A DNA stretch of 64,000 nucleotides from Obelidium mucronatum (GCA_025765595.1 JAIVFH010000041.1:214155-278154); one strand, 5' to 3'. Shown: positions 1 to 10,788, counted from the first letter of the stretch. A program made the numbers and translations. Notes: generated from the letters alone by a model not told the origin.

Positions 1-1410
1 TTGTGTAAGGCGTACAGAGCGGACTTGGAAGTAGCGAGGGTGACGCGATCGATCCAGCTTTTGTCCAAATTGACAATGGTAATGTCATCAATATCCACAC
101 GTTGGAACAGCTGAATAAAGTTTTGTTTAAGCAGCTCATCGCCTTGCTGAGTGACATAGTCAGCGCGTCTGGTTTTCCGGAAAGTCGGCCAGGGCGATGA
201 AAAATTTTAAAACTAAATTCCGACAACTTAGTCATCCACCTATATTGGCGACGGGTAAGTTGCTGAACGGCAGTAAAGTTTTGAAGGCGATCATGATCAG
301 AGAACACAATGATTGGATCCGAAGGTTCAACGGCTATCAGATAATGTCTCCAGGCCGCGAACGCGTCTACATTGGCAAGCAGTTCCTTGTCGTGAGTATC
401 GTAGTTGATTTCCGCTGGAATTAACTTGCGGTAATGAAAGGCAACAGGATGTAACCTTCCATCCGAACCGAACTGGGATAAAATTGCGCCCAGTGCAAAA
501 TCTGAGCAATCAGTTTCCACATACACGGTACGACTGGGATCGAAGTGAATCAGGACCGGAGCGGTGGAGAATGCATGTTTATGCTTTTCAAAAGCCGATG
601 CCGCGGCTTCGGACCATGGAAAGGGTCCAATTTTGGCTTCCTTACGCGTTAGGCTGGTGAGCGGTATCACAATATCGGAGTAGCCGGTGATAATTTGGCG
701 GTAAAAATTTGCAAATCCCAGGAAAATTTGCACGTCCTTGACAGACTGAGGTACCGGCCAACTGGAAACGGTAGCAACCTTGGCAGGATCCATCTTGACA
801 CCATCGGCAGAGAAGATATGGCCCAGGAATTCCGTAGAACTGGTATGGAAAGCGCATTTGGCAGGGCTAACTACCAAGTTGTGTTTCCGCAAGGGCTCCA
901 AAACTTCCTTGACGTGACGTTCGTGTAGTTCTTCATCTTCGGAAAAGATGAGGATGTCATCCAAATAAACGATGACAAACACGCCCAGTAAGTCCGAAAA
1001 AATGCCATTCATGAAGTACTGGAAGGCAGCTGGAGCGTTGGTTAGACCGAAACTAACCACATTATACTGGAAATGGCCAAACTTGCAGCGAAATGCAGTC
1101 TTCCATTCATCACCAGAGCGTATTCTTAGTAAGTGGTACGCGTCCGGGAGATCCAAGTGAGTGAAAATTTTAGCCTTGGATAATTTTCCCGCAAGATCCG
1201 TGAACAGCGGTAGCGGAAACTTGTTCTTGACTACAATGTTGTTGATGGCACGATAGTCAATACAGAGGCGGAAACCACCATTTGGCTTCTTGACAAAGAA
1301 GCAAGGGGCCGCAACCGGAGAGGTAGAGGGAAATATCCAGCCTCTAGCCAAGGCATTAGTAAGATATTCCTGGAGAACTTTTTCTGTTGATGCGTGCAGA
1401 ATCATGGATC
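1..1410 (-). pseudogene. Ty3/gypsy pol fragment: reverse transcriptase and RNase H
   Basis: Reading the minus strand from about 1410 to the left edge gives one long open frame that leaves the window. It holds the reverse transcriptase start (APCFFVKKPNGGFRLCIDYR near 1310-1250), the catalytic YLDD box (near 985-965) and the RNase H motif VETDCSDFALGAILSQ (near 525-480). It copies element RNA into DNA in the retrotransposon particle. Near 165 the family continuation (after GKPDAL) switches to a second frame, so a small deletion has shifted the frame just before the integrase zinc-binding region. Upstream of 1410 the similarity ends abruptly against the SET gene on the other strand, so gag and protease are missing. 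Positions 1275 onward recur in the second repeat unit. Family assignment is firm; activity is unlikely. Confidence 0.85.
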
Positions 1411-2279
1411 CATTCTGGGAACCCGTTAATGTATAGTTTCCGTGGAAAGTGCTCAACAGATGGATGCAGGGATATGTGCGTGTTGACTCACCCATTGTGC
1501 TCAAGTTGCTCATCGGATCAACTGGGTTTGGGAGTGGTTGGATCGCTGATCCCTGGCGGTGGTTTTGGGTTAGTTGCCACCAAGGACTTTGAGGCAAAAC
1601 AACGTCTTGGTGTGACTTATGGAAGGTGCCTCCAACCATCTTCGTGCCATTGATGTTTTGCGCTCAGTGCTCTCTCTTCCTGATCCGCCCTATCTAGTCA
1701 AGCAAAGGGAATATGGTATTATGGTTGCCCAACTTTTCCCTTTCGCAAATGAATCTGACACTGGGGAAGCGTTTGTTCGTCCTGATGGGAAGACAATGAT
1801 TGAAGACACCCTTGATCTGAGTGAAGCTGTCGCCATGTATCCAAACTCAAAGGAGAAACCGTGGACCGTGTATTTCTCCTTGGCTGCACCGGACCCTGAT
1901 TATGTTCCCCCGAAAGCTCCCTATGGATGACATTGAGGCTTCAGAGGACCCCCTGCAGCAAGCACGCGTCGCCTATTTGATGGAGCTGTCAAAGGACACA
2001 TTTATTGATGGATTTGGGGAAGACTCTGGGGTACTGCGATTCATCAACAATGCTCCCAATGCAAGCCTGGTGAATTGCCGTTTTGCTGTGGACAGAGTCA
2101 AAAAAACAGTGTCAGTGGAAACCATCCCAAAAGTTGCTGCTGGCTGTGAGTTCTTTTTGGTGTACAGGTTTAATTCAAACGGAAATGGAGTGTACTGGAA
2201 TCAAATCCACTCTGACTCTGCAGAAAGACTTGCTCAACGCAAGCAGATTATTGCAGCAATGAAGCATGTTGATTTGTGA
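1387..2279 (+). pseudogene. SET-domain protein, frameshifted
   Basis: SET domains usually transfer methyl groups from S-adenosylmethionine to protein lysines, often histones. The first frame (1387 to about 1620) shows a cysteine-rich lead (C-x4-C-x3-C, then HPLCSSC) and the SET opening IPGGGFGLVATKDFEAKQRL. The last frame (about 1920-2279) has the SET core: GVLRFINNAPNASLVNCRF, a beta strand, then AAGCEFFLVYR and VYW, matching the usual RFINxA and GEELFxxYG...YW pattern. The middle lies in another frame (1619-1930); the switch near 1905 sits in a run of five C, and the switch near 1620 could be a lost base or a short intron. A polyadenylation signal AATAAA lies at 2305-2310. The 5' end abuts the gypsy fragment. 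The domain call is good; substrate unknown; probably inactive unless the shifts are sequencing errors. Confidence 0.65.
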
Positions 2280-3202
2280 TTTATTTGTTTTTGGTTTTTT
2301 GTGGAATAAAAGATCTTTGTTTGTTGTGCCACATTGCCAAGGGCAGAGGTTAGAAGCCACTTTTTAAATGGTGATAGATAACAATATTCTTTCCCAATGT
2401 TTTTTTGATGGAGTGAGTGGACTCGATTCTAAAAGCCTTTGGGTCCCTGGACCTTCACAACTACAAATGTTATAAATACTGAAGAGAGAGCCCTGGAACT
2501 TTGCAAATGGCTCCAAAGAATGTAATAAACAGCATTGGTCGAGGTTTCGTGAATTTTTGTGCTTACCGTTGTTGGGTTGTTGTGTTGAAACTTAACTAAA
2601 CTCACCATCACCGCGGTGGTACAATCACAAATTCTGAGTGGAAAACACTTCTATAAGCGTTTTAAAGTGTTTCTAAAAGGTGGGCATGGGTTTCCCTTTG
2701 TTGGAATCTGTTTTGGTGAAATCTTGCACGTCTCTGCTGCAACTCACAAACACACTGCCACCATGGGCCCAACTCTCAAAACCATGCAAACCAATACAAA
2801 GCAACCATGAAAAGCCATTGGTAGGCGCTATAAAGATTTTTGTGCTTGCCTAAAATCTTTGGGTGAGTTTTACTCCAAACAGTCTTACAGCCACTGCAGT
2901 CCTAAAATCACAGAAGGACACTTGATCTAGCATTAATATAGACGTAATAACAAAATTGTGTTCTCAGATTCCTAGTCCCTGCACCACAAGGCTGGCAATA
3001 ATCATAAAACAAGTCAAACCCTTTCCAACAAACAATGACTCGACAATATCAAGTTCAAGTCATTTATTCAGGCAGTTTAGGCTACACTCTCCACCCCACT
3101 TTATCCAACAGGAGGTTACAGTCTTCTTAAACGTCAACCCCGCAGATTAAAGATTCTGATACTGCGGCAGTAAGAGATTTCATACTTAAAAAAAAAAACA
3201 AT
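2280..3202. other. Intergenic spacer between convergent SET and dioxygenase genes
   Basis: Holds the 3' untranslated region of the SET gene, then AT-rich sequence with only short, unsupported reading frames. Two similar stretches (around 3055-3090 and 3195-3230) both read as ATTTATTCAGGCAGTTTA, so the 3' end of the dioxygenase gene seems to be partly duplicated here. No RNA gene or transposon end was recognised. Confidence 0.5.
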
Positions 3203-3966
3203 TTATTCAGGCAGTTTAAACTTCATTCTCAATCCCATCTCATTCAATGGGAAGCTCAGGTTGCCCCTAAATGTACTATTCTTTTCTCCCTTCTTTTTCT
3301 TTGGGTTAAACAAAAAGTCGGTGGCCCACTTCTCCGCAAAAAGAATGACGGCAAATCTGTTTCCCTCAATGGTCCCCACCTTGTGATCAAAATGGTACGC
3401 ATCCATGAGAATAAAGTCCCCCGGAGATAGCTTTACAGCTTTTCCATACTGTGTAAAGATCATATCACTTCCACTAAAGGGGCCAAAGGAAATACAGGCG
3501 TCCATGGCGTAAGCATAGTTGTTTTGGTCCCTATGACGTTTGGCTGCCCGTGGAGAGTTGTGCGAGACAGCACATGTGGAAAATACATTCAAAAACTTGT
3601 CATCCAGTTGCGACAAAAGTGCGGAGGCTAGTTTTGTTTTGGCTTCGACACTGGAAGGGTCTTTGACCACAGCCGCCTTGTATTCCTTGAGTTTGCGACA
3701 AATCCTTGCATAAAAATCGTAAAGACCTGGGTGGTACGCCCTGTAGAACTTGGTCATGTATTCTGTAATTCCATCCAAGGATTTGATGGCTGCGTCTTGG
3801 TCGTATTTTAAAGAACTTGGAACGTCTGCAGTAGTAAGATTGTACAAATCCTTGGTGGCAAACAAGAATTTACAATATCTCTTCCAAATCCCCAGATGCT
3901 TTGAAAGGTTGCTGCAATCTTTAGCAGTGATGGGTGCATTTTGTAGGTAATACAGCTTCGGCTCTC
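3203..3966 (-). pseudogene. TET/JBP-like 2-oxoglutarate/Fe(II) dioxygenase, 5'-truncated
   Basis: Family members use Fe(II), 2-oxoglutarate and O2; TET and JBP enzymes hydroxylate thymine or 5-methylcytosine in DNA. Counting from the TTG codon at 3865, the frame shows the metal-binding HRD (H111, D113), the second-strand ISFGPFSGSDMIF, the LSPGDFILMDAYHFDHKV segment with the distal histidine H161, and R170 in GNRFAV for the 2-oxoglutarate carboxylate: a complete HxD...H...R set. The frame is open upstream to 3966, where an in-frame TGA stops it; there is no convincing ATG, and a copia LTR begins 60 bp further on, so the N-terminal exons are missing. It converges with the SET gene. TET/JBP-like genes are known to travel with DNA transposons in fungi. 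Alternative: a different 2OG-oxygenase family; the TET/JBP label is by pattern only. Confidence 0.6.
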
Positions 3967-4027
3967 AGGTTGTTTGTTTTTTTTCTGCTATTTCCCCTGG
4001 TATTCTCCCTCAGGTTTTGTGTCCTTG

Positions 4028-4170
4028 TGTTGTAGACGGACTGGAAGAGGTGCTGGTTCTGTAGATAGGTGAGCTGATTGTTCTGGGCACTAGAGAGATT
4101 TTTGGAGAGAATTCTTAAACTTTATTCCCAAACATGGAGCTTGCAACATGAGTTTCATGCGCCTCCAACA
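4028..4170 (-). repeat. 3' LTR of copia family 1 (143 bp)
   Basis: On the minus strand it starts TGTTGGAGGCGCATG and ends CTACAACA (TG...CA) and contains an AATAAA signal. It is directly preceded on that strand by the polypurine tract TTGAGGGGAAG, which marks it as the 3' LTR of the copia pol remnant to its right. A solo copy (plus strand, missing about 23 bp) lies at 42547-42666. Confidence 0.8.
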
Positions 4171-4377
4171 CTTCCCCTCAAGCAAACATTCTTGTGTACT
4201 TTTGAGCTTGAATAAATAGTTGAATTGTTCAATATGAGTTGTATGTTTAAAATATAAAGTTTCGATGTTCTAGAATCGAAATTGAATTGAATTGAATAGA
4301 ATTGACTTAGCATTATGAGGGGCAAATCACGACTAGCCCCAATGCGTATCGGAAGTCATTCTTGAATCGTGAATAGT

Positions 4378-6180
4378 TTAAGTTGTAATCGCGGTAAGAG
4401 ACATCATGCCAAATCGGGCACAAAGTTTCTTGATGCGTCCAAGGTACTTGGTGAGTAAATTGGCTGGCTGGTCAGCGGTCTTGATCCAAGTGACCTTGAC
4501 TTGTTTTAAATTGACTAATTCGCAAATGTAGTGGTATTGAATATTGATGTGCTTGGATCGATGTGAGAATACGTCGTTGTTGCATTGATGAATTGTAGAC
4601 TGGTTATCTTCGAAGACTTGAATTGGTTTTTTGAGTGGTATGTTGAGTGTATCGTAAAGCTGAATAAAAGATTGAAGTTCGTGTCCTAATTCACTGATAG
4701 ACATGTATTTGGCTTCTGTAGATGAGAGTGGGGAGACTGGAGTCTTGGTTGACTTCCAGCTGATGACGCCATCCGCGAGAACAACCATGTAGCCAAGCTA
4801 GGACTTTGCTTCATGGTGGATGTTGTACCCGGCGTCGCTGTAGCCAATAGGACTTGAATAACCTTGTTTAGAGTAGAAGATACCGTGGTTTTGTGTGTCA
4901 TGGATGTAGCGGAAGACACGCATGAGTTCTTCCCAGTGTTGTTGTGATGGTTTGCTGGAGAAGATGGATAGAAAGGAGATTGCTGTAGAGATGTCTGGGC
5001 GAGTGTTGATAGATGCGTTGTTGAGGCATCCAATGGCTTCAAGGCATAGGGATGGGTTGTTGAAGAGGGGGGTGGTGTCTGATGCTGGAGTTGGTGAAAA
5101 TGAGCTTGGCAAGGGAGTGGAAATTGGATAATGCGAAAAATGCCGGTAAATTGCTCAAAGATTTCCTTGATGTATTTTGATTGGTGGATGAAGATTCCGG
5201 AGGGCACGTGTTCAACTTGTATTCCGATTGTGTAGGTAATTTTTCCTAAGTCTCGCATTTTGAATTCCTTCCTAAGAGAAATCACGCCCTCATCGATAAG
5301 TGCTTGGTCACCAAAGAAACACAAGTCGTCGACGTAGATAGCCAAGTACACCGTCTTGCCATCCACAGTCTTAAAGAAGACGCACGGGTCCGCTTTCGAC
5401 TGAGTGTATCCTGTTTCTTTGAGGTGAGTCGTCAACTTCTTTTACCAAATACGACCCGCTTGTTTTAATCCATAAAGTCCTTTTAGGAGTTCATAGACCC
5501 TGCCGGTTCCATCGTCGTATCCGGGAGGCTGCTTCATGTAGACGGGTTTGTCGATATTGCCATACAAGTACGCGGTGCTCATGTCGCACATGTGGGTATC
5601 CCACCCGTTAATTGCTGTGAGCGCTAAAAGCCATCTGAAAGTTGCAGCGCGCAGTACTGGTATAGTCCAATCCAAATTGTTGTGTATATCCCTGAGCGAC
5701 TAAACACGCCTTAAATCTTTCAACAGATCTGTCACTGTTCAACTTGACCTTGTAAACCCATTTGCTGCCAACAATATTGATGCTGTCAGGAGCTTTCACA
5801 AGTCTGTAGGTCTTGTTGTCCACAAGCGCGTCAAGTTCGGCTTTCTCGGCTGCAAGCCATTCTTTTTGGAATTTGCTCTTCATGGCTGCGTTCCGTGTCT
5901 TCGGTGATTCAGGAGTTTTTGAAATAGGCGTCGAGGTGAGTGGTACATTGTGTAGTTTGTCTTCGATTGCAGCCGATGACCATTCTTCACCAAACGTATG
6001 TGTTTCTTCTTTGTTGAGTGTCGGTGAGCACAGCAGCATCGTCGCAAGTAATGTCCGTAATTTGCTGAGTCTTTGAGACATGCGTTGCGGCGGCGTTGCT
6101 GGTTTTGGTACTGTTGGCGGCGGCTGCGGCGGCGGTTGTACTGGAGTGCCAAGACCTTGGCTTGTTAAGGTACGCTTCAT
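4378..6180 (-). pseudogene. Ty1/copia family 1 pol remnant (RT-RNase H)
   Basis: Four broken pieces of one copia polyprotein read leftward: linker plus RT start with GSKWVYKVKLNSDRSVERFKA (6180-5608), MCDMSTAYLYGNIDKPVYMK and LYGLKQAGRIW (5675-5442), the catalytic YVDDLCFFG (within 5435-4686), then RNase H pieces with LSSTEAKYMS and TADQPANLLTK (4788-4378). A TAA follows GRIW and at least two frame changes (near 5620 and 5110) separate the pieces; the RNase H box is shortened to GYSDAGY. Gag, protease and integrase are absent. It reads toward its 3' LTR at 4028. The YVDD box is intact but the gene cannot make a continuous product. Confidence 0.85.
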
Positions 6181-7084
6181 CGCACTTTTGAGTGGTTTGT
6201 GGTTTTACTAAGTGTTATTCGTATTGTGATTAGTGTATCGTTGTTGATTTGAGCAATTGAGGTAAGGGTATATGTGTTTTTGTAATGATGTGTGTTAAAA
6301 GTTGTTTTGATTTTTGTAGTGATTTGTATGTGGAGGGTTTCCTCTCTTCGAGAGTACTTCCAATTGTATGTGGCTACCGTTGATGTAGGTGATCAAGGTA
6401 TGTAAATTATTTTTATGTGTTGGAGATCCCAGGATCAGGGCTTGGCCTTTATTAATTTGATTTTTGTTTTGTGTATTGTAGCTTCCCCTCAATCCGTTCC
6501 CGTTGAGTCTTACAAGGCGTCCCCCGCAAGTTCCAAACAAGATGAATGGTAAGGAAGGATTGGGGTTATTGTGTTGTATCTTACATTTTTGTTAAGTGTT
6601 GGTTTGTATTTTGTAGCTCAAGTCTCGCGGCATTTGCCTTGAGGACTGTGTGTTGATTTGCGGCGAGCTAACGTAAGCTTTATGTGGTTAATTGTTTGTC
6701 AGGAGACAAGTTGTTGTCTTTTTCCCTGCCACAGACTCCGCTTTTATAGCGTTTTACTGTTGCTTTAGTCTTTTACATGGTCCCATTGAGACCTGTTGAG
6801 GTTGAAAACCTCGTATCCCATTTGCCGATTGAGGCGGTGCATCAACTTGACATGGCGATTTCCAATTGGGGGAAATTAGTGAAGGGGAAATTTATTGCCG
6901 TCTGACGGCGTTGATACTCAATAATAAAGGTTACATTTACCAAATGTCTTCATCTTTCTACATGTGAGCAGCTGATAAACCACATGCCGCCAAGGTCCAA
7001 AAGCATAACCCATCTCTGGTTAAGGAGTCCCTTAATCTCGGCAGCGCACGGCCAATGTATTATGGTGTTTTGGTTTGGAAAGCA
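6181..7084. other. Gene-free T/G-rich stretch
   Basis: Lies between copia 1 pol and the LTR of copia 2. Only short frames with poor composition on both strands. No gag, LTR or known repeat was recognised; it may be diverged 5' internal sequence of copia 1 or old host DNA. Confidence 0.4.
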
Positions 7085-7259
7085 TGCAGGAAAGATGTAC
7101 CTGGTGCAACGGCCAAGGCGCTGGCTTCGAGAGCGTTATGCCCCAGGTTCGAATCACGGAAACTCCTTTTATTCTAACAATCCGTACAACTTATAGTTTA
7201 TTTCTAATCTCTGTTAAGTAGTGCAAGTGATATTGTATCTTTATGTGTAATACTCAACA
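7085..7259 (-). repeat. 3' LTR of copia family 2 (175 bp) with tRNA-like segment
   Basis: On the minus strand the LTR starts TGTTGAGTATTACAC and ends CTTTCCTGCA. It follows the polypurine tract GCAGGGGAA (plus 7260-7268), so it is the 3' LTR of the pol remnant at 7273-9522. It aligns with the 201-bp LTR at 41362-41562 except for a 26-bp deletion. On the plus strand 7102-7165 resembles a decayed tRNA: GGTGCAACGGCCAAGG (A-box-like), CAGGTTCGAATCAC (B-box-like), then a T run. Confidence 0.8.
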
Positions 7260-7272
7260 TTCCCCTGCAATA

Positions 7273-9522
7273 TTACTTGGCTGCGTTTCGGGGTGTGATG
7301 GAAGATTTGACTTCTTGCAACATAGCCAAACTTCGTAACCCAAGATTGAATGTCGCCTCTTGATGTTCAGTAGGCCCAACTGCTTTCGTTAAGAAATCAG
7401 CCCACATTTGTTTGGTCAGAGTGTCCTCAAGGACCACTGTGCCGTTGTTAATGTGGTAGTTTAAGTTCTTATCTTTCACGTCCATATGTTTAATACGTTG
7501 ATGTTGACCTTCCTCATTAGCGATGAGAATACTTGACATGTTATCTTGTTTAATAACAATATGATCTTGACCAGAAATACCCGAAGATTTCATAAGCTGC
7601 AATAGCAAGATAATCTCGCGTATTGCTTCAGAGAGCGCAATGAGTTCTGCTTCAGTGGATGACAAAGCAACAGTAGTCTGCTTCCTTGACTGCCACATGA
7701 TTGCAGCCAGCAAAGAGAATAACAATGCCTGTTCTAGAAGGGCGTCCTTTAGCTTCATAGGCTTGCATCTGCGTAGCAGATTGGCCGTAGTGTAGGATCA
7801 TTTAGGAAATACTTTCCCCCGTCAACACGTAAGATTTCATTACCTGATTTCTGGTAACAAATTCCCAAATCGCGCGTACCGTTGAGATATAGAAGAACGC
7901 GTTTGAGCGCTTTCATGTCCCCGTTGGTAGGTTGAGTCTGGTATTGTGAAAGAATGCCAATACTACAAGAAAGATTGGGACGAGTCTTCCCTGCTAAGTA
8001 TAGTAAGCACATGACCACAGATCAATATGCTGCGGACTCAGCAACATTAAGAAAATCTAACGTATCGTCATGTTTGACTTGTCAAGCCTACAGACAATTA
8101 CTTGCCCATGTATATTGACTTTTCTAAACCCATGCGGCATTTCTAGATATAGTTGCGTATCTGTTTCACCATGTACAAATGCGTTTGGGACATCCACTTC
8201 GAAAACAAATTTACCTGTGAGCGCTGCGAAAGCAATAAGAAACCGAATAGTCTCTGTTCGCGCAACAGGTGAATAAGTTTTGAAATAGTCAAGATTCTTG
8301 ACTTGGGAAAATCCGCGTGCGACCCAGCGGGCTTTAAAACGTTCCAAAATTCCCTTGTTTGAAATTTTGAAAGCAAAAACCCACTTGCCTGACATAAGGT
8401 GAGCGCCTTCCGGTAAGACAGTTTCTGTCCAAGTCTCATTATTCATGAGTTTGTTGTATTCACGTATCATGGCAGCTAACCAATAGGCAGCAAAGACTGG
8501 GTCTGCCATGGCCTCCTCGACAGTGTTTGGGATCTGAGGCAAGTTCTCTTTTCTCCAAATCTGTGTAGGAACCGGACTCGGGGCCGGAGTTACCCAAGTA
8601 AACTTGGCAAGGTGATCACGTAAGAAAAACAAAAGGGGTGAACTAGAGTCTAGTAGTGACAATTTTACTGCTTTCGCAATATAAAAGTCATTAGCTTCCC
8701 AATCCGGCAAGGATTCTTTGTCTGAATCCGAACCCTCGGAATCCAATTTTCCCGAGAAATCATCATCACGTGGAAGCGATGAAGATTGTGGTTCAGTTTC
8801 AAGACTCGAATTAGACATTCCTGAAGTGTCTAACAAATCAAGCGGATAGCTGGCCTCAGCTAACTCAAGAGTGGAATCTTGAGGATTCATACCAAGGTGA
8901 ATGGCATCATGAACGATAACGTGACGTAACTGGTCAACTTTACCTGTCTGATAGTTTTCTACTAAGTAAACTTGACTGTCAATTCCTTTGTAACCAAGAA
9001 ATACACCAAGTTCAGACTTTTCAATAACGTTTCTCCTTGAGCGTTGTTCATCAAAGATGAGAATACTTGCAAGGGAACCAAAAACGCGGGCGTTCTTAGT
9101 GTCAGCGTGTCTTTTAAAGAGCGCAAAGAATGGTGTTCCTTTCAGGTAAGGATGAAACAACATGTTCTTCAAAAACGCTGCATAAAACAACGCGTACGTA
9201 TAGTAATACTCACGCGGCAGTTTACTTTGTGAGAGTAAGCACTCAGTCATACCTTTTAAAGTACAAACTGTACGTTCTACAAGACTGTTGAATTCTTTAA
9301 CATAAGGAGGAGATGCAGTCAACTCAATTTTATTGATGCACTTAGAGCAAAAATCAATAAACCATTGGGTTGTCATCAGTTCTGCAGTGTCAGAACGTAT
9401 TTCCCCCACAATTATACTGTGGTCGAGTTCAAATTTGCCAATGTGTTGGCGCATTGTAGAACACGTCTTGCTTTTAGATTCCAAAAGATAAATGGAAATC
9501 CATCGCGTGAATTCATCGACAA
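7273..9522 (-). pseudogene. Ty1/copia family 2 pol remnant, RT active site deleted
   Basis: The 475-aa frame 9484-8057 holds the second half of the integrase core (IRSDTAELMTTQWFIDFCSK, ending in the PYVKEFNSLVERTV block with the catalytic Glu) and the RT opening (SGKWVFAFKISNKGILERFKA, then FEVDVPNAFVHGETDTQLYL). It then jumps, near 8056-8019, to KTRPNLSCSIGILSQYQ (8018-7755) and RNase H with LSSTEAELIALSEA (7758-7273). The part with LYGLKQ and YVDD is missing, so this copy cannot reverse transcribe. At 9523-9524 the integrase is cut by a transposon end. The intact sequence of that site, and the missing 5' half, are found at 39.4-41.4 kb. Confidence 0.85.
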
Positions 9523-9524
9523 TA

Positions 9525-9712
9525 CACCCCCGGAGGAAAAAAATGTTTTAAAATATTTTTGAAACATTTTAAAATAATTAGGGTGGAATTTTTTAAAATG
9601 ACGCCAACAAGCGCATTTTGGGAGATTTTTGGGAAATATTTCAAAATATTTTAAAAATATTTTAAAAGAGATAAAAAAATATTTTTAAATGTTACAAAAA
9701 ATAATTTAGAAT
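9525..9712 (+). mobile_element. Left end of the CAC-type DNA transposon
   Basis: Begins CACCCCCGGAGGAAAAAAA immediately after a TA dinucleotide in the copia integrase; about 188 bp match the left end of the complete element at 51761, differing by a few bases. The unoccupied site is preserved at about 39650. The right end is missing, so this is a truncated insertion. Confidence 0.8.
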
Positions 9713-9713
9713 A

Positions 9714-10560
9714 AGGGTGACTTTATAAATAGTTTTGAACCAATAATTTCCTCTTCACAAAATGTGTTTTTTTTCTTGTTTTTGAGTTCAAAATTTCCAA
9801 AATAAAATCTGAAAGTAGCTCGAGAGGTACTTTGAGTTGAAAAAAGTGTAAAAAGAAGTAAAAATCACAAAATTCCTCCAAAACAGTCCCCAACAACAAA
9901 GGCAAGGCTTTCAGCCGCAAGAGCAGCAGCAGCAGCAGCAAAAAGGACTGTATAAGCCTTAATTGCTCGGATTCTTCGTGAGAAATTATAACAGGACAAG
10001 GTTGCACAAAAGGAGGCTGCCAAGAGGCTGAAGGAAGAGGGAAAACGTGCAAAAGAAGCTCTCAAAGCCATGAAGCCTTCGCAAAAGACATGGTATTTTT
10101 TTGTTTTCTATAACATTGTTTTGGTGAAGTTGTAATAAATCATTGTTTCTAAGGAGTGACCATGACAAACTACAAGCAGTCCTGATGAGACAGAGTGCCA
10201 TGGATGTTTACGTGAATGCAAACAATTTGGCTCTAGGATTCATTCCAACAACTGTTCTACTTTTGGTCTTGATGATTGGGTTGCTAACCGATATAGAGTA
10301 ATTGCTAACTGCTTCTCTGTATAGATGGGGTTCCCACGACCTAAGAAACAAGGGAGGTGAGATCCAAATCGTTGCTTGTCGCCTATGGAAAGGTGGGTAA
10401 TAGCACACCTGTCTTGGCTTTCCGAAGGTACGGCTCAAGCTCAGTTCACAGCCAATTGATTGGTCAAAATTAACAGCCAACTTTTGGTTGGGATTTGTTG
10501 AAAAATGAATTTTAATTTCTTTTTTATTTGGTCGTCGAAAACCGTTTATAAAGTCACCCT
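9714..10560. mobile_element. Small inverted-repeat element, about 0.85 kb
   Basis: AGGGTGACTTTATAAA at 9714 is repeated in inverse orientation at about 10545-10560, with looser similarity continuing inward (GTTTTGAACC versus GTTTTCGACG). No clear target duplication was found. Inside, the plus strand (about 9890-10080) encodes a Lys/Ala-rich helical stretch (AAKRLKEEGKRAKEALKA) interrupted by stops. Looks like a non-autonomous or decayed DNA transposon inserted next to the CAC-type left end. Confidence 0.5.
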
Positions 10561-10788
10561 CACTCTTCAATGTCCATTCTCAAGTTCTCCAATAACCAGG
10601 ATGGTGAGACGACAGCATCTTGTTCAGTGAGGTGAGTCGATTCATCGAAAAAAATGAAGTTGAGAAAAATTGCATGACGCAATTGCAAACGGAGCAAGTT
10701 GACCAATCGGCATCTTTTGATCACAGGACTTGTCACGTGCCTTTGGTTGTAAGCTGTCCTTTGCGACTTTTCCACGAAGAAAAAAACT

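Larger units (their letters stand above)
1275..10788. repeat. 9,514-bp direct tandem repeat, copy 1
   Basis: Every reading frame in 1275-10788 recurs exactly 9,514 bp further on with no length change. The first base of the unit is in the gypsy reverse transcriptase; the last bases end a poly-A stretch (gaaaaaaact). Contents in order: gypsy stub, SET pseudogene, dioxygenase, copia LTR and pol, a second copia LTR and pol, a transposon left end, an inverted-repeat element. One difference was noticed: C at 8261 versus A at 17775, silent in the copia integrase/RT frame. The comparison was by eye and not exhaustive. Confidence 0.95.

Noticed and set aside
7102..7165. A functional tRNA gene on the plus strand
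   Set aside because: A- and B-box-like words are present but the T stem and acceptor stem do not pair and no sound anticodon loop forms; listed as part of an LTR instead.
8070..8276. Plus-strand frame inside copia pol (and similar antisense frames in all pol regions)
   Set aside because: Shadow of the real minus-strand polyprotein; no codon or domain support.
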